Shown: piece by piece, positions 26,864-36,269 of the stretch
Position numbering within the stretch: the stretch's first letter is position 1
How the letters are laid out: every line of letters begins with the position of its first letter
Assembly: GCA_900770655.1 (NCBI GenBank)
Contig: CAAGLA010000025.1
Coordinates: forward strand, 11,460-75,459
Source of the DNA: Bacteroidaceae bacterium
GTDB taxonomy: Bacteria; Bacteroidota; Bacteroidia; Bacteroidales; Bacteroidaceae
DNA: 64,000 nucleotides
Reading direction: 5' to 3'
Program-made: the position numbers and the translations under genes
Notes under the pieces: generated by a model
Databases searched by the model: none
The model's input: the letters and a program-made list of their open reading frames with translations, nothing else
What the model was told of the DNA's origin: nothing

Positions 26864-27688
26864 CTATTCGGTTATATCGCTAATCTCTGTAACGGCGTCC
26901 ATCCAGCCGTCCATTATTATCGCAGGCGAGTGGGTGCAGAGTATTATCTGTGTGTTCGGGTTGAGGGTGCGTATAAGGGTTATAAGCCTCTGTTGCCATT
27001 CAATGTGCAGCGATATTTCGGGCTCGTCCATAAGCATAACGCTGGGCTGGTTCTCTTGTACAAGTGCCGTGAGAAGGATTACCAGAATCTGCTTTTCGCC
27101 CGAAGAGAGCATATAAGGCGGTATTGTCTCGCCGTATTGGTGAAAGAATATCTCGTTGCTGTCGCGTGCTATTGTCTTTGCTGTGGGGGCAAACAGCTCG
27201 TCGACAAGGTCTTGGAACTGTTTTTTGGGTCTTGTGAGTTCTGTGGCGAGGCGCTGGTCGTCGGCATTGCCCGTGGTGAGCAGGGAAATTATTCTGTTGC
27301 CAACGTTTACCTGATAATTGAGGTAACGCCTTTGCAGGTTGTAGAGTTGCCAGTCGAGTTCTGTCCTGATGTCTGCACCCGAAACTTTCTCGAGCATTTC
27401 ACTGCTCATTATAGGGCGGTCTATGCTGCTTATAACGTCGAAATGTATGCTGGTGGCATCTTCGGGGTAGAACTTTACGGTGACACCGTCTTCGGGGTTG
27501 GCGGTTATGCGTCCTTCCTTCATTACATTAAGGTGCTTGGCCGACCTGTTGATTATGGTGCTTTTGCCCACTCCGTTGCTGCCGCTGAGGATATTTACAT
27601 CGGGGCGCAATTCCCAGTATATATGTTTGCGGTTACTCCAAAGAGATTCAATCTCAATGCTCTTGATATACTGTGCCATCTTTTCCAT
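26864..27688 (-). CDS. AAA/ABC-type ATPase paired with DUF4435
   Basis: 274 residues from ATG 27688 (MEKMAQYIKSIEIESLW); ATG 27679 or 27748 are alternatives. Walker A is SGSNGVGKST (about 36-44), the signature is LSSGEKQILVILL (about 195-207), Walker B is VMLMDEPEISLHIEWQ (about 217-232), and the H-loop is CTHSPAII (about 251-258). This is the OLD/AAA_15-like ABC ATPase form with a short insertion between the lobes, shorter than characterised AriA proteins. It is the first gene of a two-gene unit with DUF4435. It presumably controls the partner protein in an ATP-dependent way; function not shown. Confidence 0.8.
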   Translation of the reverse strand: MEKMAQYIKSIEIESLWSNRKHIYWELRPDVNILSGSNGVGKSTIINRSAKHLNVMKEGRITANPEDGVTVKFYPEDATSIHFDVISSIDRPIMSSEMLEKVSGADIRTELDWQLYNLQRRYLNYQVNVGNRIISLLTTGNADDQRLATELTRPKKQFQDLVDELFAPTAKTIARDSNEIFFHQYGETIPPYMLSSGEKQILVILLTALVQENQPSVMLMDEPEISLHIEWQQRLITLIRTLNPNTQIILCTHSPAIIMDGWMDAVTEISDITE

Positions 27689-27787
27689 AACTTCGTTTTT
27701 TCGTTGGTAGTACAAAGCAAATTTAATATAATGTTCCGCTAAATTCAAATATGTAGCAGTGAATTAATTTAAAAATAGTGAAAAATG

Positions 27788-27817
27788 TTTGTGTAATCTT
27801 TTTTGTTTTTATCTTCG
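27788..27817 (+). promoter_or_regulatory. Promoter of the TGS-nucleoside kinase gene
   Basis: TTTG at 27788-27791, 18 bases, then TATCTTCG at 27810-27817, 27 bases before the ATG. Confidence 0.6.
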
Positions 27818-27844
27818 CAATAAGTAATTCATAAAGGTAGTACT

Positions 27845-29488
27845 ATGTTACAGATATTGTGCAGAAACAACGGCGAGACACGCAATTTCCCCAAAGGAGT
27901 ATCGCTAAGAGAGATATACGATGGATTTAACTTGAATATGCCGTACGGTGTGATAGCTGCAAGGGTGAACAATGTTACCGAAGGTCTTGCCTTGCGTCTC
28001 TACAGACACAAGGATGTGGAATTCCTCGATATAACAAGCGACGACGGTATGCGTATGTATGTCCGTTCGCTCACCTTTATCTTTATGAAGGCTGTCAACG
28101 AAATCTTCCCCGGTGAAACGGTGCGTTTCGAGAATGCAATATCCAAAGGATATTATTGCCGTATGGACAAGCCTATAGATGAGGAGACTGTGACTAAAAT
28201 ACGTGCGCGGATGAAGAGCATTGTCGACAGCGATATCCCTTTCAAACGAATAGAGTGCCACACGGCCGAAGCTATTGATATGTTTGCAAGAATGGGCCGT
28301 GTAGACAAGGTGCGCCTGCTCGAAACATACGACCGTCTCTATACAAGCTATTACGAACTCGACGGGTACATAGACAGTTACTACAACGGTCTTGTACCGA
28401 GTACAGGTTATATAAAACTCTTTGAGGTTGAAAAATTCGCCGGCGGTGTACTTCTTCGTGTGCCCGACAAACAGTGTCCCGAAAGGCTGGAAGATAAAGT
28501 GCCGCAAGAAAAGCTGCAGGAACTCTTTGAAGAGCGTCTGCAGTGGCATCAGAAGATGGGGGTGGAGACTATTGGCGATTTCAACAAAGGTGTGCGTGCC
28601 GGTTATGGCATAGACCTTGTGAATGTGTCTGAAGTGTTGCAGGAGCGCCGTCTCTCGCAAATAGCCGATCAAGTATTGGCGAGCGGTGCAAGAGTGGTGC
28701 TTATTGCCGGTCCTTCATCATCGGGTAAAACAACATTCAGCAAGCGGTTGAGTGTGCAGCTGCTTGCCTGCGGGCTTAAGCCATACGCGATATCTCTCGA
28801 TGACTATTTTGTAAACCGCACCGAAACACCACGAAAGGCCGACGGCGATTACGACTTTGAGTCCATATATTCCATAGACCTTCCCTATTTCAATGAATCC
28901 TTGACAAAAATTCTTGCAGGCGAGGAGGTTGCCTTGCCCTATTATAACTTTGTAAAGGGAGAACGCGAGTACAAGGGCAACACGCTTAAGCTCACTCCTC
29001 AAATGGTGCTTGTCATAGAGGGTACGCACGCTTTGAATCCTATGCTCACCGAACAGGTTGCGGGCAAAGACAAACTTCGTATATATGTATCGGCACTCAC
29101 CTCTATAAAACTCGACTATCACAACTATATATCAACATCGGACAGCCGACTGCTCAGGCGAATGCTGCGCGATTCAAAGTACCGTGGCTATTCGGCGGTG
29201 GAGACAATCAAGCGTTGGCCCGATGTACGCAAGGGCGAAGAGGAGTGGATATTCCCCTATCAGGAAAATGCCGATATAATGTTCAACTCTTCTCTCTTCT
29301 ATGAACTTGCAGTCTTTAAATCTCAGGCCGAGCCTATGCTGCGTGCCGTTCCGGAGAATATTAAGGAGTATTCCGAGGCTCAAAGGCTTTTGCACTTTCT
29401 CGATTATATTGTACCTTTGCCATCGGAAGAGCTGCCGCCTACATCGGTAGTGCGTGAATTCTTAGGAGGCAGCAGCTTTAAATATTGA
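27845..29488 (+). CDS. TGS / threonyl-tRNA-synthetase-like domain fused to uridine kinase-like kinase
   Basis: 547 residues in three parts. Residues 1 to about 65 look like a TGS domain (NFPKGVSLREIYDGF). Residues about 70-210 resemble the second additional domain of threonyl-tRNA synthetase (FENAISKGYYCRMDKPIDEETV). From about 270 there is a P-loop kinase of the uridine kinase/phosphoribulokinase family: Walker A LIAGPSSSGKTTFSKRL, ISLDDYFVNRTETPR, and VIEGTHALNP. This architecture is annotated as a nucleoside kinase in Bacteroidota. Which nucleoside it uses and why it carries tRNA-synthetase-like domains is unclear. It is followed by rpoN after 14 bases. Confidence 0.88.
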   Translation: MLQILCRNNGETRNFPKGVSLREIYDGFNLNMPYGVIAARVNNVTEGLALRLYRHKDVEFLDITSDDGMRMYVRSLTFIFMKAVNEIFPGETVRFENAISKGYYCRMDKPIDEETVTKIRARMKSIVDSDIPFKRIECHTAEAIDMFARMGRVDKVRLLETYDRLYTSYYELDGYIDSYYNGLVPSTGYIKLFEVEKFAGGVLLRVPDKQCPERLEDKVPQEKLQELFEERLQWHQKMGVETIGDFNKGVRAGYGIDLVNVSEVLQERRLSQIADQVLASGARVVLIAGPSSSGKTTFSKRLSVQLLACGLKPYAISLDDYFVNRTETPRKADGDYDFESIYSIDLPYFNESLTKILAGEEVALPYYNFVKGEREYKGNTLKLTPQMVLVIEGTHALNPMLTEQVAGKDKLRIYVSALTSIKLDYHNYISTSDSRLLRRMLRDSKYRGYSAVETIKRWPDVRKGEEEWIFPYQENADIMFNSSLFYELAVFKSQAEPMLRAVPENIKEYSEAQRLLHFLDYIVPLPSEELPPTSVVREFLGGSSFKY

Positions 29489-29502
29489 CCACAAGGTTTT
29501 GT

Positions 29503-30927
29503 ATGCCGAAAAATATATTTACACAGACACAGGAACAGGTTCTTGCGCAGACCCTGTCGCCACAGCAGTTGTTGGTCGTGCAGTTGCTGGAACTCACAAC
29601 TGTGGAGATAGAGGATAGGGTGCGGAGCGAGGTTATGGACAATCCGGCTCTTGAACCTGTTGAACAGCCCGAAAATCAATCCGAAGAGGATTCTGTGCAG
29701 CCCGAAGCCGACAGTTACTCTTTGGATATTGAAGAGGACTACAGCGGAAACGGGGATATTCCTGTTGCGCAGTCGGTTTATCGTGGCGTGGATATTCCTG
29801 TAGCCGACACAGAATCGTTCGGTGATACATTGATGGAGCAGCTGGGCGAGTTGCCGCTCACTCCTGTGCAACGTACAGCCGGTGAGTATATTATAGGCTC
29901 TTTAGACGAGGACGGTCTTCTGCGTAAGCCATTGAGTGAGATAGAAGATGAACTGCTCATCTATAACGGTGTAGAGATATCTGCGAATGAACTGCTGGAA
30001 CTCCTCTCAAGAATACAGTCCTTTGAGCCGGCCGGCATTGCTGCACGCGACCTAAGAGAGTGTCTCTTGTTGCAGATAGAACGTCGCGGGGCGTCGGGGG
30101 AGTGGGCTTTGCCACATCGTATAATAAGTGACTGCTACGACGAATTTGCCTCTAAACGCTGGGACCAGATTCCCGGCAAGTTGGGCGTTTCAGGCGAGGA
30201 GTGCCGCACGGCAATTTCCGAAATTGTGCGCTTGAATCCTCGTCCCGGAGCATCGTTGGCCGAAAGTGTAGGTTTCAGCCGCCAGCAGATAATCCCCGAT
30301 TTCCTTCTCGATGTTGCCGATGGAAATGTCTATATATCGCTTAACAATTCTCACCTGCCCTCGTTGCGTGTAAGCGAGGAGTATGCCCAAATGCTCGATG
30401 CTCAGGCTGCAGGCGGTGACAAGCAACAGAGGACAGCCGCACAGTTCCTGCGCCAGAAGATTGATGCAGCAAGGAACTTTATAAGTGCGGTGCAGCAACG
30501 CGAGCGCACAATGTTGTCGACAATGCGCGCAATAGCGTCGAAACAGAAAGACTATTTTGTTTCGGGTGGCGATGAGGCTATGCTGAAGCCTATGATACTC
30601 GAAGATGTTGCAAAACTTGCAGGGTGTGACATATCTACCGTATCACGTGTTGGAAACAGCAAATATGTTCAGACACCGTGGGGTATATATCCGCTTAAGT
30701 ATTTCTTCAGCGATGGTGTCGTTAAGGACGACGGTACAGAGCAGTCGGTATATGAACTGTTCCGTGTGATACGCGAAATAATAGAAGGTGAGGACAAGAG
30801 CGACCCGCTGACCGACCAAGCTCTGCAGGAGCGACTCTCAATGCAGGGGTATAATGTGGCACGTCGCACGGTTGCCAAGTACCGTGAACAGCTGGGTATT
30901 CCCGTGGCAAGGTTGAGAAAAGAGTAG
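29503..30927 (+). CDS. rpoN: RNA polymerase sigma-54 factor
   Basis: 474 residues from ATG 29503; an upstream TTG (29485) overlaps the preceding stop and is less likely. Region I is Gln- and Leu-rich and binds activators (FTQTQEQVLAQTLSPQQLLVVQLLELTTVEIEDRV); region II is acidic (NQSEEDSVQPEAD); region III includes the core-binding and HTH segments; the RpoN box ARRTVAKYREQLGIP is at the C-terminus and reads the -24 promoter element. No bacterial enhancer-binding activator is encoded in the window. Confidence 0.97.
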   Translation: MPKNIFTQTQEQVLAQTLSPQQLLVVQLLELTTVEIEDRVRSEVMDNPALEPVEQPENQSEEDSVQPEADSYSLDIEEDYSGNGDIPVAQSVYRGVDIPVADTESFGDTLMEQLGELPLTPVQRTAGEYIIGSLDEDGLLRKPLSEIEDELLIYNGVEISANELLELLSRIQSFEPAGIAARDLRECLLLQIERRGASGEWALPHRIISDCYDEFASKRWDQIPGKLGVSGEECRTAISEIVRLNPRPGASLAESVGFSRQQIIPDFLLDVADGNVYISLNNSHLPSLRVSEEYAQMLDAQAAGGDKQQRTAAQFLRQKIDAARNFISAVQQRERTMLSTMRAIASKQKDYFVSGGDEAMLKPMILEDVAKLAGCDISTVSRVGNSKYVQTPWGIYPLKYFFSDGVVKDDGTEQSVYELFRVIREIIEGEDKSDPLTDQALQERLSMQGYNVARRTVAKYREQLGIPVARLRKE

Positions 30928-30945
30928 ACTAACCAAAATAACAAT

Positions 30946-31809
30946 ATGAAACGCATTTTTATAGCACTCTTTTTGCTGGCTGCAACATTTCAGTTGTTGC
31001 CGGCGCAAGGTGTTTCTGCCTATCCGGCAGTTGTTGAATGTGAAATGGATAGCCGCATCCTCGGGTGTACCAAGAAGTATTGTGTATATCTCCCTGCAGG
31101 CTATGGCTGTGAGGAACGTGAATTTCCTGTTCTCTACCTCTTGCACGGGCTCACAGATACGCATACGGCTTGGCGTGACAAAGGTAATGTGCAGGAAATA
31201 GCAACTGAAATTTTTGCCGTCGGCGAAGCAGTGGAAATGGTTATAGTTATGCCCGATGCAGGAACAACCTTCGACGGCTATTTTAATGTTGAGGGGTGGC
31301 TGTACGAGGATTTCTTCTTTCAGGAATTTATTCCGCACGTAGAGAGCGAGTTCAGAATTGTGGGAGATAGGGAGCACCGTGCCATTGCCGGCCTTTCGAT
31401 GGGTGGTGGCGGCACTACGCACTACGCAATGACCCATAGCGGAATGTTCTCGAGCGCATACGCTATGAGCGCGCTTATGGGATTGGTTGAAAACAGTTGG
31501 ATAAGTTACGCCCCCGATGCCCGCAGGAGGGCTTTTATGCGCAGTATCGTAGACAACAGCAATATAGAGCATCTTAAAAATGCAGCCGATGAGGAATGCC
31601 GGGATATTGCATCGGTGCGTTGGTTCATAGATGTGGGCGACGACGATTTCCTTTTCGAAAACAATATGGATTTTGTGTGCGAAATGCGCAGAAAACATAT
31701 TCCCTACCAGTTGCGTGTGCGCGATGGAGGGCACACTTGGCAATATTGGCAAGAGGCTCTTGGTATGGCGTTGACGTTTATTTCCGAAGGATTTGGTGCA
31801 AAGCAGTAG
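30946..31809 (+). CDS. Secreted esterase-like alpha/beta hydrolase
   Basis: 287 residues with a signal peptide (MKRIFIALFLLAATFQLLPAQ). The fold is that of the esterase D / feruloyl esterase group: YCVYLPAGY, VLYLLHGLTDTHTAW (oxyanion strand), nucleophile elbow GLSMGGGGTTHYA, an Asp in WFIDVGDDDFL and the catalytic His in DGGHTWQYW. The family acts on acyl esters including xylan-linked ferulate and S-formylglutathione; substrate not determined here. It starts 18 bases after rpoN and may share its transcript. Confidence 0.85.
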   Translation: MKRIFIALFLLAATFQLLPAQGVSAYPAVVECEMDSRILGCTKKYCVYLPAGYGCEEREFPVLYLLHGLTDTHTAWRDKGNVQEIATEIFAVGEAVEMVIVMPDAGTTFDGYFNVEGWLYEDFFFQEFIPHVESEFRIVGDREHRAIAGLSMGGGGTTHYAMTHSGMFSSAYAMSALMGLVENSWISYAPDARRRAFMRSIVDNSNIEHLKNAADEECRDIASVRWFIDVGDDDFLFENNMDFVCEMRRKHIPYQLRVRDGGHTWQYWQEALGMALTFISEGFGAKQ

Positions 31810-31834
31810 CGGTGCTTTTAAAAATCATAGATTC

Positions 31835-31866
31835 TTTGCCTTTTTGCAAAAATAACTATAAATTTG
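31835..31866 (+). promoter_or_regulatory. fbp promoter (TTTG-N20-TAAATTTG)
   Basis: TTTG at 31835-31838, 20 bases, TAAATTTG at 31859-31866; the start codon is about 63 bases further on. Confidence 0.7.
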
Positions 31867-31929
31867 CGGTACGAGTAAAATTAGGGTTATTCTACCCTTA
31901 ACTATGGATGTGTAAAAACTGATATATAT

Positions 31930-33921
31930 ATGTCAAAGCCGAATGTAACAATAGAGGAGGTTAAGGAAGACCTTCGTTATTTGCGTCTGTTGGCACGCGA
32001 CTTCCCTACAGTGTCGAGCGTGACAACCGAAATAATAAATCTCGAAGCAATACTTCATTTGCCTAAGCCCACAGAGCATTTTCTTGCCGACCTTCACGGT
32101 GAGCACGAAGCGTTCCAGCATATTCTTCGCAATGCGTCGGGTAACATTAAGCGAAAGGTAAATGAACTTTTTGGCGAGACTATAACCGAAGATGAAAAAC
32201 GGGACCTCTGCACATTGATATATTACCCCGAAGAGAAACTGAAGCTTGTGCATCAGTCGGGTGTGGACCTTAACGAATACTATCCAACATCTCTTCACCG
32301 CCTTATTGTAGTGTGCCGCAATGTATCGTCGAAATATACACGTTCAAAGGTGCGCAAGAGCCTGCCCGAAGAGTATGCATACATCATAGAAGAGCTTATG
32401 CACGAAGGCAATGACTACCAGAACAAACAGGCATACCTCAGTGTAATCATTCAGACAATCATTGGTACCGGCCGTGCCGACCACTTCATTACGGCTCTGT
32501 GCTATCTCATCCAAAGGCTAATCATAGACCGCCTGCACATTCTTGGCGATATCTTCGACCGTGGCCCCGGAGCACACCATATTATGGATGCCCTCTGCGA
32601 ATATCACCACCTCGACATTACTTGGGGTAACCACGACGTGCTTTGGATGGGTGCCGCAGCCGGCAATACCTGCTGTATAGCAAGTGTCCTGCGCCTCTCG
32701 CTCCGCGATGCAAATATGAAAACCCTAGAAGACGGTTATGCTATAAATATGGTCCCTCTGGCAACATTTGCAATGGAACAGTATGCCGATGACCCTTGCG
32801 AAATATATCAGCCTCGTGTAGACGAGGAACGTACAAACTTCAACGAAAAGGATGTACGCCTCATTGCACAGATGCACAAGGCTATATCGGTCATAGAGTT
32901 TAAACTGTCGGGCCAAATAGCAATGGCTCACCCCGAATGGGGTATGATGGACCGTTGCCTAATGGAATATATAGACAAGGAGCGTGGCGTAATAACCATC
33001 AACGGCAAGGAGTATGAAATGAAGGATAAGCTATGGCCTACTCTCGACCCGGCCAATCCATACGCCCTCACTGCCGAAGAGCAAGATGTCATTGAGCGTT
33101 TGCGTCACTCGTTCGTGCGCAGCGAGCGTTTGCAGAATCACGTCAACTGCCTGCTTATGCGCGGAGGTATGTATGTAATTTATAATTCTAACCTTATGTT
33201 CCACGCGGCAGTGCCCATAAACGAAGACGGTTCTATGCGGGAGGTTGTATTTGATGGCGTGCCTGTTAAGGGAAAGGAACTTTTGAAGAAGGTGGAGCGT
33301 ATGGCGCGTACAGCCTTCGACAACGATGTTGCTCCTGAAGTACGGAACAAATATGCCGATTTCTTCTGGTATCTGTGGTGCGGTCCCGAATCTCCGCTCT
33401 TCGGCAAGGCGAGAATGGCTACATTCGAACGCTATCTGCTCGACGACAAGGAGGTGCAGAAAGAGCCTAAAGGGTGGTATTATATCCTGCGTGACAACCC
33501 CGAAGTTTGTGACCGCATTCTCGATGAATTCGGCGTAAAAGGCAACCACCGCCACATTATAAACGGCCACGTGCCGGTGCGCGTGTTCAAGGGCGAAACG
33601 CCCATTAAGGCCGGTGGCCGTCTTATGGTCATTGACGGCGGTTTTTCAAAGATATATCATAACCGCACGGGTATAGCCGGCTATACATTGGTGTACCATA
33701 GCCGTGGTTTCGACCTTGTGCAATTGACTCCGTTTACATCTACCGAAGAGGCAGTATTGAACGGGACCGATATACACGGCACAATAAATATTGTTGAGGT
33801 TGTCGGAGAGCGCGAAAAGGTGCGTGATACCGATATAGGCCGCGGCATTATGGTTAAGATTGCCGACCTTGAACGTCTGCTCTATGCATACCGTAAAGGC
33901 GTTATAAAAGAGAGACCGTAG
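31930..33921 (+). CDS. fbp: Fructose-1,6-bisphosphatase class III
   Basis: 663 residues, the length of the class III (Firmicutes/Bacteroidota) enzymes, which are unrelated to E. coli Fbp. The family is a metallophosphatase: FLADLHGEHEAF, LGDIFDRGPGAHHIMD, TWGNHDVLWMG and INGHVPVR give the metal ligands. It removes the C1 phosphate from fructose-1,6-bisphosphate for gluconeogenesis. A well-matched promoter lies upstream; purE follows 62 bases after the stop. Confidence 0.96.
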   Translation: MSKPNVTIEEVKEDLRYLRLLARDFPTVSSVTTEIINLEAILHLPKPTEHFLADLHGEHEAFQHILRNASGNIKRKVNELFGETITEDEKRDLCTLIYYPEEKLKLVHQSGVDLNEYYPTSLHRLIVVCRNVSSKYTRSKVRKSLPEEYAYIIEELMHEGNDYQNKQAYLSVIIQTIIGTGRADHFITALCYLIQRLIIDRLHILGDIFDRGPGAHHIMDALCEYHHLDITWGNHDVLWMGAAAGNTCCIASVLRLSLRDANMKTLEDGYAINMVPLATFAMEQYADDPCEIYQPRVDEERTNFNEKDVRLIAQMHKAISVIEFKLSGQIAMAHPEWGMMDRCLMEYIDKERGVITINGKEYEMKDKLWPTLDPANPYALTAEEQDVIERLRHSFVRSERLQNHVNCLLMRGGMYVIYNSNLMFHAAVPINEDGSMREVVFDGVPVKGKELLKKVERMARTAFDNDVAPEVRNKYADFFWYLWCGPESPLFGKARMATFERYLLDDKEVQKEPKGWYYILRDNPEVCDRILDEFGVKGNHRHIINGHVPVRVFKGETPIKAGGRLMVIDGGFSKIYHNRTGIAGYTLVYHSRGFDLVQLTPFTSTEEAVLNGTDIHGTINIVEVVGEREKVRDTDIGRGIMVKIADLERLLYAYRKGVIKERP

Positions 33922-33983
33922 GAAGGTAAAAAGTGAACGGTGAAAAGGATAGAATATATAGAAATAATACAAGAAACAACAAT

Positions 33984-34490
33984 ATGAAACCAATAGTAAG
34001 TGTTATAATGGGAAGTACATCGGACCTTCCTGTAATGAAGAAAGCGACCGATTTTCTCAATGATATGAAAGTGCCTTTTGAGGTCAATGCCCTTTCGGCA
34101 CATCGTACTCCCGAAGCTGTTGAGGCCTTTTCAAAAAGTGCCAAAGAGCGTGGCGTTAAGGTAATTATTGCTGCCGCAGGTATGGCAGCCCACTTGCCCG
34201 GTGTAATAGCTGCAAGTACCACTCTGCCCGTTATCGGGGTGCCCATAAACAGTACCCTCGACGGTATGGATGCTCTGCTGGCCATTGTCCAGATGCCACC
34301 GGGTATTCCTGTTGCTACGGTTGGCGTGAACGCTTCGCTGAACGCTGCAATTCTGGCTGTTGAGATGCTTGCCCTTGCCGATACAGAACTCTCTCAGCGT
34401 CTTGCCGAATACAAGAATGCGTTGAAGAAAAAGATTGAGAAGGCTAACGAAGATTTAAAAGAGTTGCAGTATGAATACAAGACAAATTAA
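33984..34490 (+). CDS. purE: N5-carboxyaminoimidazole ribonucleotide mutase
   Basis: 168 residues from ATG 33984 (MKPIVSVIMGSTSDLPVM). Class I PurE moves the carboxyl group of N5-CAIR to C4 in purine synthesis. GSTSD and the catalytic loop NALSAHRTPE are intact, as is AAGMAAHLPGVIAA. The end overlaps ispG by 20 bases, so the two are probably translationally coupled even though the pathways are unrelated. Confidence 0.96.
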   Translation: MKPIVSVIMGSTSDLPVMKKATDFLNDMKVPFEVNALSAHRTPEAVEAFSKSAKERGVKVIIAAAGMAAHLPGVIAASTTLPVIGVPINSTLDGMDALLAIVQMPPGIPVATVGVNASLNAAILAVEMLALADTELSQRLAEYKNALKKKIEKANEDLKELQYEYKTN

Positions 34491-36213
34491 TATAGACCTG
34501 TTTAACTATTCGCGCCGCAAGACTGTTGAGGTGAATGTAGGCGGTGTATGGATTGGCTCTTCCAACCCTGTGCGTGTACAGTCTATGACAAACACAAGCA
34601 CAATGGATACCGAAGGCAGTGTAGAACAGGTTGTGCGTATAGTAGAGAAGGGTGGTGAACTTGTCCGCCTGACTACACAAGGAAACCGCGAGGCGGTTAA
34701 TTTAGGCACTATAAAGGAGCAACTGCGTTTGCGCGGTTGCAATGTTCCTTTGGTTGCCGACGTCCATTTCAATGCGTCGGTTGCCGACACGGCTGCCAAG
34801 TATGCCGACAAGGTGCGTGTCAATCCCGGAAACTATGTCGACACTGCACGCACTTTCAAACACATAGAGTATACCGATGCCGAATATGCTGCGGAGCTTG
34901 AACGTCTTCGTGCACGCTTTGTGGCGTTTCTCAATATATGCAAGGCCGAAGGGAAGGCTGTGCGCGTAGGTGTCAATCACGGCTCGCTGAGCGACCGCAT
35001 AATGAGCCGGTACGGCGATACTCCATCGGGTGTGGTGGAGTCGTGTATGGAGTTCCTGCGTATATGCCGCGACGAAAAGTTCGACAATGTGGTAGTCTCT
35101 ATAAAGACAAGCAACACTGCGATGATGGTTACGACAGTGCGTCGCTTGGTGCGTGTTATGGCTCAGGAGGGTATATGTTATCCGTTGCATCTTGGTGTTA
35201 CTGAGGCCGGCGATGCCGAAGACGGCCGCATAAAGAGTGCTGTAGGTATTGGTGCTTTGCTTGCCGACGGTATTGGTGATACCTTGCGTGTTTCACTTGC
35301 CGAAGCACCCGAGAATGAGATTCCTGTAGCGCGTGAATTAGCCGCTTACGTGGCTTGCCGAGCCGGGCAACCTGTTATAGAAGGCGCTCTTGCCCCCGGT
35401 TTCAACTACGAAGAACCTGAACGTCGCGCAACAGAGACTGTAGGTGTTGTGGGCGGGGAAAATGTGCCGGTAGTGGTCGGTGGCGCTGTAGAGGATAGAG
35501 ATATTGCCCCCGATTTTATAGCGCAGGACATTGAGCTCTCTTCAATAGAGGATGCTGTAGATGGCAGTTTCGTGGAAGTGACATATAGCTTGCTCGATTC
35601 TCAGGCTATAGAGAAAATTAAATCCCTTAGAAATGTTGTACTTGTAGCATCTTCCTCTCACGTAAATGCAGTTGGAGAACTCCGCGCTCTTGTGCACAAA
35701 CTCACCATTGGCGGTGTTGAGGCTCCGGTTATAATACGTCGTGGGTATGCCGAAGCCTCTGTAGAAGCTCTACGTATCAAGGCTGCCGCCGATTTGGGCG
35801 TGTTGCTCATAGATGGGCTTGCAGACGGTTTGTGGCTCGAAAATCCTTCGAGCACACCTTCTGAACTGAACTCTATAATGTTCGGTATTCTTCAGGCTAC
35901 CCGTGCCCGTATAAGCAAGACTGAATATATAGCCTGTCCCGGATGTGGCCGTACAATGTACGATCTGCAGGGCACTCTTGCGCGTATAAAGGCTGCGACA
36001 GGGCATCTTAAGGGGCTTAAGATTGGTGTAATGGGCTGTATTGTCAACGGTCCCGGTGAAATGGCCGATGCCGATTACGGCTATGTAGGAGCAGCCCGCG
36101 GAAAGGTGTCGCTCTACCGTCGTAAGGAGTGCGTGGAGAAGAATGTTCCCGAAGAGGAGGCTATTGAGCGTCTGCTGCAGCTTATTGATAGTGACAAGAA
36201 GGTAAATTCCTAA
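34471..36213 (+). CDS. ispG: 4-Hydroxy-3-methylbut-2-enyl diphosphate synthase, long form
   Basis: 580 residues, about 200 longer than E. coli IspG because an extra domain (roughly 290-450) separates the TIM barrel from the iron-sulfur domain, as in plants, chlamydiae and Bacteroidota. The [4Fe-4S] ligands are CPGCGR (Cys489, Cys492) and MGCIVNGPGE (Cys523, with the conserved Glu). The barrel has VRVQSMTNTSTMDTEG and VPLVADVHFNA. It performs the penultimate step of the MEP pathway, using the product chain that starts with Dxs at 21110. Confidence 0.96.
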   Translation: MNTRQINIDLFNYSRRKTVEVNVGGVWIGSSNPVRVQSMTNTSTMDTEGSVEQVVRIVEKGGELVRLTTQGNREAVNLGTIKEQLRLRGCNVPLVADVHFNASVADTAAKYADKVRVNPGNYVDTARTFKHIEYTDAEYAAELERLRARFVAFLNICKAEGKAVRVGVNHGSLSDRIMSRYGDTPSGVVESCMEFLRICRDEKFDNVVVSIKTSNTAMMVTTVRRLVRVMAQEGICYPLHLGVTEAGDAEDGRIKSAVGIGALLADGIGDTLRVSLAEAPENEIPVARELAAYVACRAGQPVIEGALAPGFNYEEPERRATETVGVVGGENVPVVVGGAVEDRDIAPDFIAQDIELSSIEDAVDGSFVEVTYSLLDSQAIEKIKSLRNVVLVASSSHVNAVGELRALVHKLTIGGVEAPVIIRRGYAEASVEALRIKAAADLGVLLIDGLADGLWLENPSSTPSELNSIMFGILQATRARISKTEYIACPGCGRTMYDLQGTLARIKAATGHLKGLKIGVMGCIVNGPGEMADADYGYVGAARGKVSLYRRKECVEKNVPEEEAIERLLQLIDSDKKVNS

Positions 36214-36233
36214 AGATAATCACCTATTCATTT

Positions 36234-36269
36234 CAAACAATGCATGTGCCGGCACACGCATTGTTTGTT
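36234..36269. terminator. Hairpin between convergent ispG and sigma factor genes
   Basis: AAACAATGC/GCATTGTTT, one mismatch, then TGTGCC/GGCACA at the top. It overlaps the 3' end of the ECF gene by two bases. T-runs are weak, so efficiency is uncertain. Confidence 0.6.

Noticed and set aside
26399..27742. A 447-codon open frame on the plus strand
   Set aside because: It lies antisense to the AAA ATPase and DUF4435 genes, whose motifs are intact; its translation has no recognisable domain and is an artefact of codon bias.
29503..30927. Sigma-54 promoters for neighbouring genes
   Set aside because: No convincing TGGCAC-N5-TTGC element was found near rpoN, so its targets are elsewhere.
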